DNA from: CAZJNX01 sp964547415
Lineage (GTDB): Bacteria; Pseudomonadota; Alphaproteobacteria; Rhizobiales; Amorphaceae
Direction: 5' to 3'
Assembly: GCA_964547415.1 (NCBI GenBank)
Contig: CAZJNX010000031.1
Location: forward strand, 1-27,157
Length of the DNA stretch: 27,157 bases
Shown: in pieces, positions 15,148-23,410 of the stretch
Numbering within the stretch: position 1 is the first letter of the stretch
Layout: every line of letters starts with the position of its first letter
Position numbers and translations under genes: made by a program
The notes under the pieces: model-generated
What the model was told of the DNA's origin: nothing
Seen by the model: only the letters and a program-made list of their open reading frames with translations
The model's database searches: none

Positions 15148-16277
15148 GAATCGTCTTCGTCACCCACTCCCTGGTGTCCTGCTGGAACCACGGCAACGCC
15201 CACTTCCTGCGCGGCCTGATGCGCGCCCTCCTCGCTCTCGGCCACGATCCCGTCGCCATGGAGCCGGCGGACGGCTGGAGCCGGAAGAACCTCCTCGCCG
15301 ACCACGGCGAGACCGCCCTCGCGGCCTTCCGGACAAGCTTCCCGGACCTCGCCCCCCGCGCCCGCACCTACCGCGGCCCCGACGAGATCGACGCCGGGCT
15401 CGAGGGGGCCGACCTCGTCGTCGTCCACGAGTGGACGGATCCCGCCGTCATCGCCCGCCTCGGGCGATTGCGTGCCCGCGGCGCCCGCTTCCGGCTCCTG
15501 TTCCACGACACCCACCACCGCGCCGTGAGCGCGCCCGAGGAGATGGCCGCCCTCGACCTCGATGGCTACGACGGCGTCCTCGCCTTCGGGGAGAGCCTCG
15601 CGGAGGTCTACCGGGCGAGGGGCTGGGGGCGGCGCGCCTTCACCTTCCACGAAGCGGCGGACACGACCCTCTTCCGCCCGCCCGAGGGCGAGGCGCTGGA
15701 GCGGGCGGGCATCGTGTGGGTCGGCAACTGGGGCGACGACGAGCGCTCGCGGGAGCTGGAGCGTCTGCTGTTCGCGCCCGCCGCGGCGATCGGCCTTCCC
15801 CTCGACGTCCACGGCGTGCGCTACCCGCCGGAGGCGCTCGCGGTCATGCGGCGCCACGGGGCGCGCTACCACGGCTTCCTCGCCAACGCGGACGCGCCGG
15901 CAGCCTTCGCGAAGCACCTCGCCACCGTCCACGTGCCGCGCCGCTACTACGCCCGCCTGCTGCCGGGCATTCCGACGATCCGCGTGTTCGAGGCGCTCGC
16001 CGCCGGCATCCCGCTCGTGTCCACCGTCTGGCGGGACGTGGAGGGGCTGTTCACGCCCGGCTTCGACTACCTGGTCGCCGGGACGGCCGACGAGGTGGAG
16101 GCGCACCTCGCGCGCATCGCCGCGGACCGGGACCTCGGCCCGGCGCTCACCGCCAACGGCCTCGAGACGATCCGCAAGCGCCACACCTGCGACCACCGGG
16201 CGGCGGAGCTCGTCGGCATCGCCGAAAGCCTCGCGGGCCGGCGCCTGCGCCCCCTTGCCCGGGAAAGCGCGGCATGA
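15144..16277 (+). CDS. CgeB-like glycosyltransferase 1 of 3
   Basis: A 377-residue protein of the CgeB/Glyco_trans_1_2 type. The N-terminus MRIVFVTHSLVSCWNHGNAHFL matches the opening of the next two genes. The C-terminal donor site region is TIRVFEALAAGIPLVSTVW, then GLFTPGFDYLVAGTADEVEAHL, and LETIRKRHTCDHRAAEL closes the protein. VGNWGDDERSRELERLLFAPA marks the start of the second Rossmann domain. Compared with the other two copies it carries a His-rich stretch, LLFHDTHHRAVS, near residue 120. Sugar specificity is unknown. Both ends overlap neighbours by four bases (ATGA). Confidence 0.85.
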   Translation: MRIVFVTHSLVSCWNHGNAHFLRGLMRALLALGHDPVAMEPADGWSRKNLLADHGETALAAFRTSFPDLAPRARTYRGPDEIDAGLEGADLVVVHEWTDPAVIARLGRLRARGARFRLLFHDTHHRAVSAPEEMAALDLDGYDGVLAFGESLAEVYRARGWGRRAFTFHEAADTTLFRPPEGEALERAGIVWVGNWGDDERSRELERLLFAPAAAIGLPLDVHGVRYPPEALAVMRRHGARYHGFLANADAPAAFAKHLATVHVPRRYYARLLPGIPTIRVFEALAAGIPLVSTVWRDVEGLFTPGFDYLVAGTADEVEAHLARIAADRDLGPALTANGLETIRKRHTCDHRAAELVGIAESLAGRRLRPLARESAA

Positions 16278-17380
16278 GGATCGTCGTCTACGCCTCGAGC
16301 CTGCTTTCGGCCTACTGGAACGGCGCGGCCACCTACTACCGCGGCATCTTCCGCGCCCTCGCCGGCCTCGGCCACGAGATCGTCTTCTGCGAGCCGGACG
16401 CCTACGAGCGCCAGCGGCACCTGGACATCGACCCGCCGGACTGGGCGCGCGTCGTCGTCTACCCGGCGGACGCGGCGGGCCTGAACCGGGCGCTCGGCGA
16501 GATGGCGGGGGCCGACGCCGTCGTGAAGGCGAGCGGGGTCGGCGTGTTCGACGACGAGCTGGTGGCGGGCGTCCTCGCCGGCGCGCCGGCCCGGGCGCTC
16601 CGGATCTTCTGGGACGTGGACGCCCCGGCGACCCTCGCCACCCTCCGCGCGGATCCCGACCACCCGCTGCGGCGGGCGCTTTGCGCCTTCGACCACGTTT
16701 TCACCTACGGCGGGGGGGAGCCCGTCGTCGCCGCCTACCGCGCCCTCGGCGCGGCGGACTGCGAGCCCATCTACAACGCCCTCGACCCGGACACCCATGG
16801 CCCGGCGCCGGCGGAGCCGACCTTCGCGGCGGACCTCTCCCTCCTCGCCAATCGCCTGCCGGACCGGGAGGCGCGCATCAACGCCTTCTTCTTCGAGGCG
16901 GCGCGGCGGCTGCCGGACCGGCGCTTCCTGCTCGCGGGCTCGGGCTGGGAGGGGGCGGAGATGCCGTGGAACGTCGACGCCATCGGCCATCTCGGCACCG
17001 CGCACCACAACACCTTCAATTCGAGCGCCCTCGCCATCCTCAACGTCACGCGGCAGGACATGGCCGAGAACGGCTTTTCCCCGGCCACCCGCGTCTTCGA
17101 GGCGGCGGGCGCGGGCGCCTGCCTCATCTCGGACGACTGGGCTGGCCTGTCCCTCTTCCTGGAGCCGGGACGGGAAGTCCTGCCGGCCCGGGACGGCCGG
17201 GACGTCGCCGAACACCTCGCCGGGCTCGACGGGGAGACCGCGCGCACGATCGGCGCGGCCGCCCGTTCCCGGATCCTCGCCCACCACACCTATCCCGTCC
17301 GCGCGCGGGCGGTCGACGCGCGGCTGAAACGCCTCGCGGAGGCCGCCGCGCTCGCCGGCGAACAGCGGAGGCACGCATGA
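16274..17380 (+). CDS. CgeB-like glycosyltransferase 2 of 3
   Basis: A 368-residue paralogue. It opens MRIVVYASSLLSAYWNGAATY and continues with RGIFRALAGLGHEIVFCEPD, RIFWDVDAPATL and DHVFTYGGGEPV. The C-terminal domain reads LSLLANRLPDREARINAFFF, WNVDAIGHLGTAHHNTFNSS, LAILNVTRQDMAENGFSPAT and RVFEAAGAGACLISDDWAGL, a pattern typical of proteins annotated as spore maturation protein CgeB. That name is historical: here it means only a GT-B glycosyltransferase, and nothing suggests sporulation. It starts and ends in ATGA overlaps. Confidence 0.86.
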   Translation: MRIVVYASSLLSAYWNGAATYYRGIFRALAGLGHEIVFCEPDAYERQRHLDIDPPDWARVVVYPADAAGLNRALGEMAGADAVVKASGVGVFDDELVAGVLAGAPARALRIFWDVDAPATLATLRADPDHPLRRALCAFDHVFTYGGGEPVVAAYRALGAADCEPIYNALDPDTHGPAPAEPTFAADLSLLANRLPDREARINAFFFEAARRLPDRRFLLAGSGWEGAEMPWNVDAIGHLGTAHHNTFNSSALAILNVTRQDMAENGFSPATRVFEAAGAGACLISDDWAGLSLFLEPGREVLPARDGRDVAEHLAGLDGETARTIGAAARSRILAHHTYPVRARAVDARLKRLAEAAALAGEQRRHA

Positions 17381-18459
17381 AGATCGCCATTTTCGGGCTG
17401 AGCCTGTCGTCCTCCTGGGGCAACGGCCACGCCACCACGTGGCGCGCCCTGGTGGGGGCGCTCGCGAAGGCGGGCCACAAGGTCACCTTTTTCGAGCGGG
17501 ACGTGCCCTGGTACCGGGAGAACCGGGACATGCCCGCCCCCGACGACTGCAAGCTCGTCCTCTACGACCATCTCGCCCGGCTCGAGGCCTTCGGCGACGA
17601 GATCGGCCGCGCCGACGTCGTCATCGTCGGCTCCTACGTGCCGGAGGGGCGGGACGTGATCCGCTTCGCCCTCGGCCACGCCCGCGGCGTCACCTGCTTC
17701 TACGACATCGACACGCCGGTGACGCTGGAAGCCCTCGGCGAGGGCACGTGCGAGTACCTGGACGCGGAGACGGCGAGCGCCTTCGACATCTACTTCTCCT
17801 TCTCCGGCGGGCGGGCGCTCGACATCCTGAGGGAGCGCCACGGCGTGCCGCACCCGGTCGCCCTCTACTGCTCGGTGAACACGGCGTTCTACCGGCCTCT
17901 GCCGACCCCGCGGCGCTGGGCGCTCGGCTACATCGGCACCTACAGCGAGGACCGGCAGGCGGCCCTCGAGCGGCTCCTGCTCGAGCCCGCGCGGCAGCGG
18001 CCCGACTTCGAGTTCGTGGTGGCCGGGCCCATGTACCCGGACGACATCGACTGGCCGCAGAACGTGATGACCATCGCCCACGTGCCGCCAGCCTCCCACC
18101 CCGCCTTCTATTGCCAGTGCGGGTTCGCCCTCAACGTGACGCGGCGGCAGATGACCGAGCTCGGCCACAGCCCGTCCGTCCGCCTGTTCGAGTCGGCGGC
18201 CTGCGGCGTTCCGGCCATCACCGACCGGTGGGAGGGGATCGGGGAAGCGCTCGCCCCGGGCGAGGAGTGCATCGTCGCCGACACCACGCAGGACGTTCTC
18301 GAGGCCCTTTCCATGCCCGAGGGGCGGCGGACCGCCATCGGAAAGGCGGCGAGGGAGCGTGCGGTCACGGACCATTCGGCGATCGTGCGCGCCCGCACCC
18401 TGATCGAGGAGGTGCAGGCCGCCCGGGCCCGCCGCCAGCCGGAGGAGGCGGCGGAGTGA
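17377..18459 (+). CDS. CgeB-like glycosyltransferase 3 of 3
   Basis: A 360-residue paralogue opening MKIAIFGLSLSSSWGNGHAT, then RALVGALAKAGHKVTFFERD and CFYDIDTPVTLEAL. The second half includes ALGYIGTYSEDRQAALERLL, FEFVVAGPMYPDDIDWPQNV, FALNVTRRQMTELGHSPSVR and LFESAACGVPAITDRWEGIG. It is clearly closer to copy 2 than to copy 1 (the NVTRQDM/NVTRRQM, AGPMYP/AGSGWE and ISDDWAGL/ITDRWEGI segments correspond). Its start overlaps the previous stop (ATGA). It is the last gene of the uninterrupted overlap chain; a 151-base gap follows before the decarboxylase gene. Confidence 0.86.
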   Translation: MKIAIFGLSLSSSWGNGHATTWRALVGALAKAGHKVTFFERDVPWYRENRDMPAPDDCKLVLYDHLARLEAFGDEIGRADVVIVGSYVPEGRDVIRFALGHARGVTCFYDIDTPVTLEALGEGTCEYLDAETASAFDIYFSFSGGRALDILRERHGVPHPVALYCSVNTAFYRPLPTPRRWALGYIGTYSEDRQAALERLLLEPARQRPDFEFVVAGPMYPDDIDWPQNVMTIAHVPPASHPAFYCQCGFALNVTRRQMTELGHSPSVRLFESAACGVPAITDRWEGIGEALAPGEECIVADTTQDVLEALSMPEGRRTAIGKAARERAVTDHSAIVRARTLIEEVQAARARRQPEEAAE

Positions 18460-18463
18460 CGCG

Positions 18464-18482
18464 GCCGTCGTTGAAAGACGGC
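18464..18482 (+). promoter_or_regulatory. Small hairpin in the gap before the UDP-glucuronate decarboxylase gene
   Basis: GCCGTC and GACGGC form a perfect six-base stem around GTTGAAA, five bases after the stop of the third CgeB-like gene. The gap to 18610 is the only sizeable break inside the glycan locus. The hairpin has no T-run, so it may be a weak terminator, an RNA processing site or chance. The TTGAAA at 18471 resembles a -35 box, but no -10 box is evident at the right distance. Confidence 0.3.
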
Positions 18483-18610
18483 GTGAACCGGACGGAAGCG
18501 GGGCTGTTGATCCCGATGAAGCGAGCGGCAGGCCGCCCCGACGCGCCCGGGCGGGGCGAGGTCCGGAGCCGCGAGACGAAGCCCCGAACGGCCCGGAGGT
18601 GAGCCCCGAC

Positions 18611-19639
18611 ATGAGGACGAGACGCAACGTGGTGGTGGCGGGCGGGGCCGGCTTCATCGGCTCGCACCTGTGCGCCGCCCTCCTCGCGGAGGGGGCGAAC
18701 GTGATCGCCGTCGACAGCCTGCTCACCGGCCGCCGGGAGAACCTGGAGCCGCTCGCGCGGGAGCCGCGCTTCGACCTGATCCGCCACGACATCCTGGAGC
18801 CGCTGCCCGTCTCGGTGCGGGCCGACGAGGTCTACAACCTCGCCTGCGCGGCCTCCCCGCCCCATTACCAGGCGGACCCGGTCCACACCATGCTGACGAG
18901 CGTGGTGGGAACGCGCAACCTCCTCGCCGCCGCCGCCGACCAGGGGGCGCGCCTCCTCCTCGCCTCCACCAGCGAGGTCTACGGCGACCCCGAGGTACAC
19001 CCGCAGACCGAGTGCTACCACGGCAACGTGAACCCGACGGGCCCGCGCGCGTGCTACGACGAGGGCAAGCGCGCGGCCGAGGCCCTGTGCTTCGACTACC
19101 GCCGCACCGCCGGCCTGTCCGTGCGCATCGCCCGCATCTTCAACACGTACGGCCCGAACATGCGGGCGGACGACGGGCGGGTCGTGTCCAACCTCATCTG
19201 CCAGGCGCTCGCGGGCGAAGTGATGACGGTCTACGGCGACGGCCGCCAGACGCGCTCGTTCTGCTACGTGGACGACATCGTGGAGGGGCTCGTCCGCCTG
19301 ATGGCCCTCGAGGACGAGACGGCCGGCCCGGTGAACCTCGGCAACCCGGACGAGATCGAGGTTCGCACCCTGGTGGATCGGGTGGTCGCCCTCACCGGGA
19401 CGACGGCCCGGGTGGTCCACCGCCCGCTGCCGGCCGACGATCCGAAGAAGCGGCGGCCGGACATCTCGCGCGCCGGGGCGCTCCTCGGCTGGCGTCCGGG
19501 GGTGACGCTGGAGGCGGGGCTGCCCCGCACGGTGGACTGGCTCGCCGGCGAGACGCCCCGCAAGCGCCGGGAGATCGCCCGCCAGGCGCGGCGCAAGAGC
19601 CGCCTGCCCGGGCGGATGCCGACCACCGACGCGGCCTGA
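18611..19639 (+). CDS. uxs: UDP-glucuronate decarboxylase (UDP-xylose synthase, extended SDR)
   Basis: A 342-residue enzyme that should convert UDP-glucuronate to UDP-xylose with bound NAD. It has VVVAGGAGFIGSHLCAALLA at the N-terminus, VYNLACAASPPHYQADPVHT, LLASTSEVYGDPEVHPQTE, and the family hallmark GNVNPTGPRACYDEGKRAAE, which contains the catalytic Tyr and Lys. IARIFNTYGPNM and GDGRQTRSFCYVDDIVEG follow. I chose ATG 18611 because GGAGG at 18595-18599 lies 11 bases upstream; the GTG at 18599 would overlap that ribosome site. The residues after about 310 (KRREIARQARRKSR) form a basic tail. UDP-xylose would be a donor for the adjacent glycosyltransferases. Confidence 0.92.
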   Translation: MRTRRNVVVAGGAGFIGSHLCAALLAEGANVIAVDSLLTGRRENLEPLAREPRFDLIRHDILEPLPVSVRADEVYNLACAASPPHYQADPVHTMLTSVVGTRNLLAAAADQGARLLLASTSEVYGDPEVHPQTECYHGNVNPTGPRACYDEGKRAAEALCFDYRRTAGLSVRIARIFNTYGPNMRADDGRVVSNLICQALAGEVMTVYGDGRQTRSFCYVDDIVEGLVRLMALEDETAGPVNLGNPDEIEVRTLVDRVVALTGTTARVVHRPLPADDPKKRRPDISRAGALLGWRPGVTLEAGLPRTVDWLAGETPRKRREIARQARRKSRLPGRMPTTDAA

Positions 19640-19645
19640 TCCCCG

Positions 19646-19972
19646 TCACATGAGACCGCCGGCCGCGAAGGCGATCAGGATGACCGCCATCAGCGCCGCC
19701 ACCACCGCCATCGGCACGATGGACAGCCCCCGGCCCTGACGGTCGGGCGGGGTGTCGGTAAGGGGCGGCCGGTTCGGCGCCTTGGCGCGCTCGTGCTCGC
19801 GGGCGGCGCGGACGGCCTCCGGGTCGGGCGGACGGCCCGCCGCCTCGTCGTCGGTGCCGAGCGGCGCCGAGGCGGGGTCGGGCACGGCAACCTTCTCGCG
19901 CGTCAGGCCCCTGTCGATGTCGCGCCTCAGCTCCTCGCTGCTGGCGGGCTTGTGTAGAGGGCGTTCGCTCAC
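19646..19972 (-). CDS. Small tail-anchored hypothetical protein
   Basis: A 108-residue protein starting at GTG 19972, chosen because AAGGAGG lies five bases upstream. The first 80 residues are hydrophilic and charged (SSEELRRDIDRGLTREKVAV, then AAREHERAKAPNRPP). The last 25 form a single membrane helix, LSIVPMAVVAALMAVILIAF, ending AAGGLM, so the protein is probably anchored by its C-terminus with the bulk in the cytosol. No family is recognised. Its stop is six bases from the stop of the convergent decarboxylase gene, and it is divergent from the flavoprotein gene. Confidence 0.7.
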   Translation of the reverse strand: MSERPLHKPASSEELRRDIDRGLTREKVAVPDPASAPLGTDDEAAGRPPDPEAVRAAREHERAKAPNRPPLTDTPPDRQGRGLSIVPMAVVAALMAVILIAFAAGGLM

Positions 19973-20122
19973 GGGATCCTCCTTGGGTTCGCACGGATGA
20001 CGCCCGCCTGCCGCTCCCCGTTCCCGGCGCGCGGCCGGGCATCCGGTCACACCGCGCGGGCGGGGGAACGGATCGGCCGGCCCCCGATTGCGCCTTCGTC
20101 CTTTCACAGCGGGAGACGCGCC

Positions 20123-20737
20123 ATGGGCCTTTCGGCACTCGCCATCAACTGCACGCTCAAGCGATCGGAGGCCGGCACGACCTCCTCCACGGCGGTCATG
20201 CTGTCCCACGTGGCCGAGGCCCTCGCGGCCCACGACGTGACGACGGAGACGATCCGGGCGGTGGACCGGAACATCCTGCCCGGCGTCACCTCCGACGAGG
20301 GGGCGGGGGACGAGTGGCCCGCGATCCGGGAGAAGCTCCTCGCCGCCGACATCCTCGTCCTCGGCACGCCGATCTGGCTCGGCCAGCCCTCGAGCGTCGC
20401 CCGGCGGGTGCTGGAGCGGATCGACGCCTTCCTGTCGGAGACGGACGAGGCCGGGCGCATGGTCTCCTACGGCCGCGTCGCGCTGGTGGCGACGGTCGGC
20501 AACGAGGACGGCGCCCACACCGTGTCGGCCGTGTGCTACCAGGCGCTGTCGGATTGCGGGTTCACCATCCCGGCGAACGCGACGACCTACTGGGTCGGCG
20601 AGGCGATGGGCTCGAAGGACTACAAGGACTTCGACGAGCCGCCCGAGAAGATCGCGAGCCAGACGCGCACCGCCGTCCGCAACGCGGTGCACCTGGCGCG
20701 GCTCCTGAAGGAGAGCCAGTACCCCGGCGAGGGGTGA
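20123..20737 (+). CDS. NADPH-dependent FMN reductase-like flavoprotein
   Basis: A 204-residue protein with a flavodoxin-like fold. ALAINCTLKRSEAGTTSSTA is the phosphate-binding loop for FMN, and LLAADILVLGTPIWLGQPSS is the second FMN contact typical of the NADPH-dependent FMN reductase / iron-sulfur flavoprotein group, followed by RVALVATVGNEDGAHT. It has no membrane segment. The start is ATG 20123, with GGGAG upstream. Family members reduce flavins, quinones or azo compounds; the role here is not clear. It stands alone, divergent from a tail-anchored protein and convergent with sodC. Confidence 0.85.
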   Translation: MGLSALAINCTLKRSEAGTTSSTAVMLSHVAEALAAHDVTTETIRAVDRNILPGVTSDEGAGDEWPAIREKLLAADILVLGTPIWLGQPSSVARRVLERIDAFLSETDEAGRMVSYGRVALVATVGNEDGAHTVSAVCYQALSDCGFTIPANATTYWVGEAMGSKDYKDFDEPPEKIASQTRTAVRNAVHLARLLKESQYPGEG

Positions 20738-20742
20738 GGGAT

Positions 20743-20772
20743 CGCCGGGCCGGGAGCGCCCCCGGCCCGGCG
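20743..20772. terminator. Perfect 12-bp hairpin between convergent flavoprotein and sodC genes
   Basis: CGCCGGGCCGGG (20743-20754) pairs perfectly with CCCGGCCCGGCG (20761-20772) around a six-base loop. It lies six bases after the flavoprotein stop and twelve bases from the sodC stop, a position suited to a bidirectional terminator. There is no T-run on either side. Confidence 0.7.
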
Positions 20773-20784
20773 TCCGCCGTCGCG

Positions 20785-21369
20785 TCAGCTGCGCTCGGCC
20801 ATGCGCCCCTGGTCGTCGTCGAGGCGCTCGATGACGCCGCAGGCGATCCGCCCGCCCGCGTCGCCGGCGGGCTGGCTCTCGTAGTCGTCCGGCCCGGCGT
20901 GGACGATGAAGGCCGACCCGTCCGCGTCGAGGAGGTAACCCTCCTCGCCCTTAACGAGGGACACGCCCTCCACGAAGAACTGGACATGGGTGTTCCCGCT
21001 CGCCGGGACCGTGACGTTCGGCAGGTCCCCGGCGTGCCGGCCCTCGCCTTCGAGGATCCCGTGGCTGTGGCCGCGGGGCGCGAAATGGCCGCCCGCCGCC
21101 TCGAAGTCGGGCGAGCAGGCCCCCGTTTCGTGGATGTGGAAGCCGTGGCTGCCCTCCGGCAGGCCCTCGAACGAGGCGTTCAGGAGGACGGTGCCGGTGG
21201 TCGTCGCCTCGAGGGTGACGGTGCCGACCCGGTTGCCGTCCGTGTCGTGCATCCGCGCCCAGAAGGCGTCGGCCGGCTCCGACGGGGAAACCGCCGCGGC
21301 GGGCCCCGCAAGGGCCGTGGCGGCGAGGAGGGCGGCCGGCAGAAGGGGAAGCGCGCGAGGGAGCGTCAT
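20785..21369 (-). CDS. sodC: Periplasmic Cu/Zn superoxide dismutase
   Basis: A 194-residue precursor starting at ATG 21369 (GGAGGATCGACC upstream). The signal peptide LLPAALLAATALAGPAAA is followed by the mature domain. Copper and zinc ligands are in GSHGFHIHETGAC and GGHFAPRGHSHG, and the C-terminal signature is VHAGPDDYESQPAGDAGGR followed by IACGVI, which provides the last Cu His, the active-site Arg and the disulfide Cys. The enzyme dismutates superoxide in the periplasm, a role that fits with the peroxidase gene elsewhere in the window. It is divergent from the PQQ-type dehydrogenase gene, with 191 bases between. Confidence 0.95.
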   Translation of the reverse strand: MTLPRALPLLPAALLAATALAGPAAAVSPSEPADAFWARMHDTDGNRVGTVTLEATTTGTVLLNASFEGLPEGSHGFHIHETGACSPDFEAAGGHFAPRGHSHGILEGEGRHAGDLPNVTVPASGNTHVQFFVEGVSLVKGEEGYLLDADGSAFIVHAGPDDYESQPAGDAGGRIACGVIERLDDDQGRMAERS

Positions 21370-21560
21370 GGTCGATCCTCCGTGTCGTCGTGGGCGTGGA
21401 GGGCCAATCCCGCACCGCCGGCATCGTTGCAGCGGGGGAAGGACGGCGGCCGCGGCATCTTTTCCTGACGCGCCGGAACGCTTCGCCCCCGCGGGCATTG
21501 CGCCGACGGCTGCGGCGCGTCCGCGGCGTCGCCCGTCATGCCCGCCCGGAGACAGAGCCC

Positions 21561-22718
21561 ATGCGATGCGTCCTCGCCCTCGCCGCCGTCCTCGCAGCGC
21601 CCGCCGCGGCGGCTGACCCGGCCGCCTTCGCCCCGTTCGCGACGGTCGACACGTCGGCCGGACCCGTCGACGTCGCCACGTTCGCCGACGGGCTCGTCCA
21701 CCCCTGGGGCCTCGCGTTCCTGCCGGACGAGGGGGGCGCCCTCGTCACCGAGCGGCCCGGCCGGCTCCGCCACGTGTCGCCCGACGGCGCCCTGTCCGAT
21801 CCGCTCGGGGGCGTGCCGGCGGTGGACGCGCGGGACCAGGGCGGCCTCCTCGACGTGGCGCTCGACCCCGATTTCCGGCGGAACCGCCTCGTCTACCTGT
21901 CCTACGCCCGGCCGGCCGAGGACGGGCGCACCTCCACCGCCGTCGCCCGCGGCGTCCTGTCGGAGGACCGCACCCGCCTCGCCGACGTGGAGACCATCTT
22001 CGTGCAGCGCCCGGCCCTTCCCGAGACGCGGCACTACGGATCGCGCCTCGTCTTCGACGGCGAGGGCCACCTCTACGTCACGACGGGCGAGCGCTTCACG
22101 CGGGAGTATCGCGACGACGCCCAGGAGCTCGACAACCACCTCGGCAAGATCATCCGGATCAACCACGACGGGTCGGTGCCGGACGACAACCCGTTCGTCG
22201 GGCGCGAGGGCGCCGAGCCGGAGATCTACGCCTACGGGGTGCGGAACGTGCAGGCCGCGGCGATGCACCCGGAGACGGGCGCATTGTGGGAGATCGAGCA
22301 CGGGCCGAAGGGCGGCGACGAGATCAACGTCATCGAGCCGGGCGCCAACTACGGCTGGCCGCTGGTTTCCCACGGGATCAACTACGACGGCACGCCGGTC
22401 GGGACCGGACGGGAGCGGCTCGCGGGCACCCGCCAGCCGATCTTCCAGTGGACACCGGTGATCGCCCCCTCGGGCATGACCTTCTACGACGGCGACCTCT
22501 TCCCGGGCTGGCGCGGCGACATCCTCGTCGGCGGTCTCGTCGCCCGGGGGATCGTCCGCGTCGAGGCGGGGGAGGAGGACGCGCGGGAGGTGGAGCGCAT
22601 CGCGACCGAGCTCAACCGGCGCATCCGCGACGTGGTCACCGGCCCGGACGGGGCGATCTACGCCCTCACCGACCACGCGGACGGCGCCGTCATCCGCCTC
22701 GCGCCCGCCCGCGACTGA
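21561..22718 (+). CDS. PQQ-dependent sugar dehydrogenase (aldose sugar dehydrogenase / YliI-like)
   Basis: A 385-residue exported beta-propeller protein of the glucose/sorbosone dehydrogenase family. The signal peptide MRCVLALAAVLAAPAAAA is followed by FADGLVHPWGLAFLPDEG, LVTERPGRL, DQGGLLDVALDPDFRRN, RHYGSRLVFDGEGHLYVTTG, ELDNHLGKIIRINHDGSVP, YAYGVRNVQAAAMHP, IEHGPKGGDEINVIEPGANY, and WTPVIAPSGMTFY. These blocks match soluble PQQ-dependent aldose sugar dehydrogenases, which oxidise sugars in the periplasm. No PQQ synthesis genes are in the window. Start ATG 21561 follows CGGAGACAGAGCCC; an earlier in-frame extension lacks a signal peptide. The next gene, also exported, follows after 74 bases. 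Confidence 0.92.
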   Translation: MRCVLALAAVLAAPAAAADPAAFAPFATVDTSAGPVDVATFADGLVHPWGLAFLPDEGGALVTERPGRLRHVSPDGALSDPLGGVPAVDARDQGGLLDVALDPDFRRNRLVYLSYARPAEDGRTSTAVARGVLSEDRTRLADVETIFVQRPALPETRHYGSRLVFDGEGHLYVTTGERFTREYRDDAQELDNHLGKIIRINHDGSVPDDNPFVGREGAEPEIYAYGVRNVQAAAMHPETGALWEIEHGPKGGDEINVIEPGANYGWPLVSHGINYDGTPVGTGRERLAGTRQPIFQWTPVIAPSGMTFYDGDLFPGWRGDILVGGLVARGIVRVEAGEEDAREVERIATELNRRIRDVVTGPDGAIYALTDHADGAVIRLAPARD

Positions 22719-22792
22719 GTGGCGGGCGCCGACCGATCGGGGGGCCGGGCGAGCGGGACGACCGTCCCGGACGAAACCAAAGGGAGAGCACC

Positions 22793-23275
22793 ATGACCCG
22801 ACCCATCGCGGCCGGCCTTCTTGCCGCACTCGCCACCGGCGCCTTCGCCGTCGCCCCCGCCCTTGCCCAGGACGAGGCGGGCGGGGCGGCACCCAGGGTC
22901 GAGATCTCCACCATGATGGGGGACGAGTACGGCCGGTTCCTCGTCGGCGCGAACGACCTGCCGGTCTACATGTTCACGGGGGACACCCGCGGCGGGGCCG
23001 GCACGGAGGCGACGCGGGCGTGCGACCCGCGCTGCCAGGAGGAGTGGCCCCCGGTGGTGACCCAGGGGGAGCCGAGCGCCCGCGGCGAGGTGCGGACCTC
23101 GCTCCTCGGCACGATCCCGCACTTCGAGGAGGACCGCCAGGTCACCTACGACGGGATGCCGCTCTACTACTACACCGGCGACGAGGGCGGCGACCGCCCG
23201 ACTGGGCAGGACAAGTCGGGCTTCGGCGGCGAGTGGTCCCTCGTCCGCCCGAGTGGAGAGCGCGTCGGGGGCTGA
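22793..23275 (+). CDS. Secreted repeat protein of the PF03640 (Lipoprotein_15) / COG4315 type
   Basis: A 160-residue precursor with a clear signal peptide (LLAALATGAFAVAPALAQ) starting at ATG 22793 behind AGGGAGAGCACC. The mature part carries two copies of the short repeat: GRFLVGANDLPVYMFTGDT with a CDPRCQEEWPPV end, and RQVTYDGMPLYYYTGDEGGD ending FGGEWSLVRPSG. This matches COG4315, whose function is not known; the two Cys in CDPRC may form a disulfide. No lipobox is seen, so it is probably soluble in the periplasm. It probably shares transcription with the sugar dehydrogenase. Confidence 0.88.
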   Translation: MTRPIAAGLLAALATGAFAVAPALAQDEAGGAAPRVEISTMMGDEYGRFLVGANDLPVYMFTGDTRGGAGTEATRACDPRCQEEWPPVVTQGEPSARGEVRTSLLGTIPHFEEDRQVTYDGMPLYYYTGDEGGDRPTGQDKSGFGGEWSLVRPSGERVGG

Positions 23276-23283
23276 GCCCCGTC

Positions 23284-23311
23284 GCCCGCGCCCCCCCGGC
23301 TCCGCGCGGGC
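23284..23311 (+). terminator. Hairpin after the PF03640-type gene
   Basis: GCCCGCGC (23284-23291) pairs perfectly with GCGCGGGC (23304-23311) around a 12-base C-rich loop, eight bases after the stop. It lacks a T-run. It marks the likely end of the dehydrogenase/repeat-protein unit before the compositionally different sulfotransferase gene. Confidence 0.45.
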
Positions 23312-23410
23312 CACGGTTGCCCTCTCCCGGCCCCCGGTGCATACAGCGTCCACGCCGAGGCGCGGTCGGTCGCGGTGCTGCCGTCGCCGACCTCCAGGAA
23401 GAGGTGGGGC

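Noticed and set aside
18599..18610. Alternative GTG start of the UDP-glucuronate decarboxylase
   Set aside because: It overlaps the GGAGG ribosome site that serves ATG 18611, and adds only four unconserved residues before the Rossmann strand.
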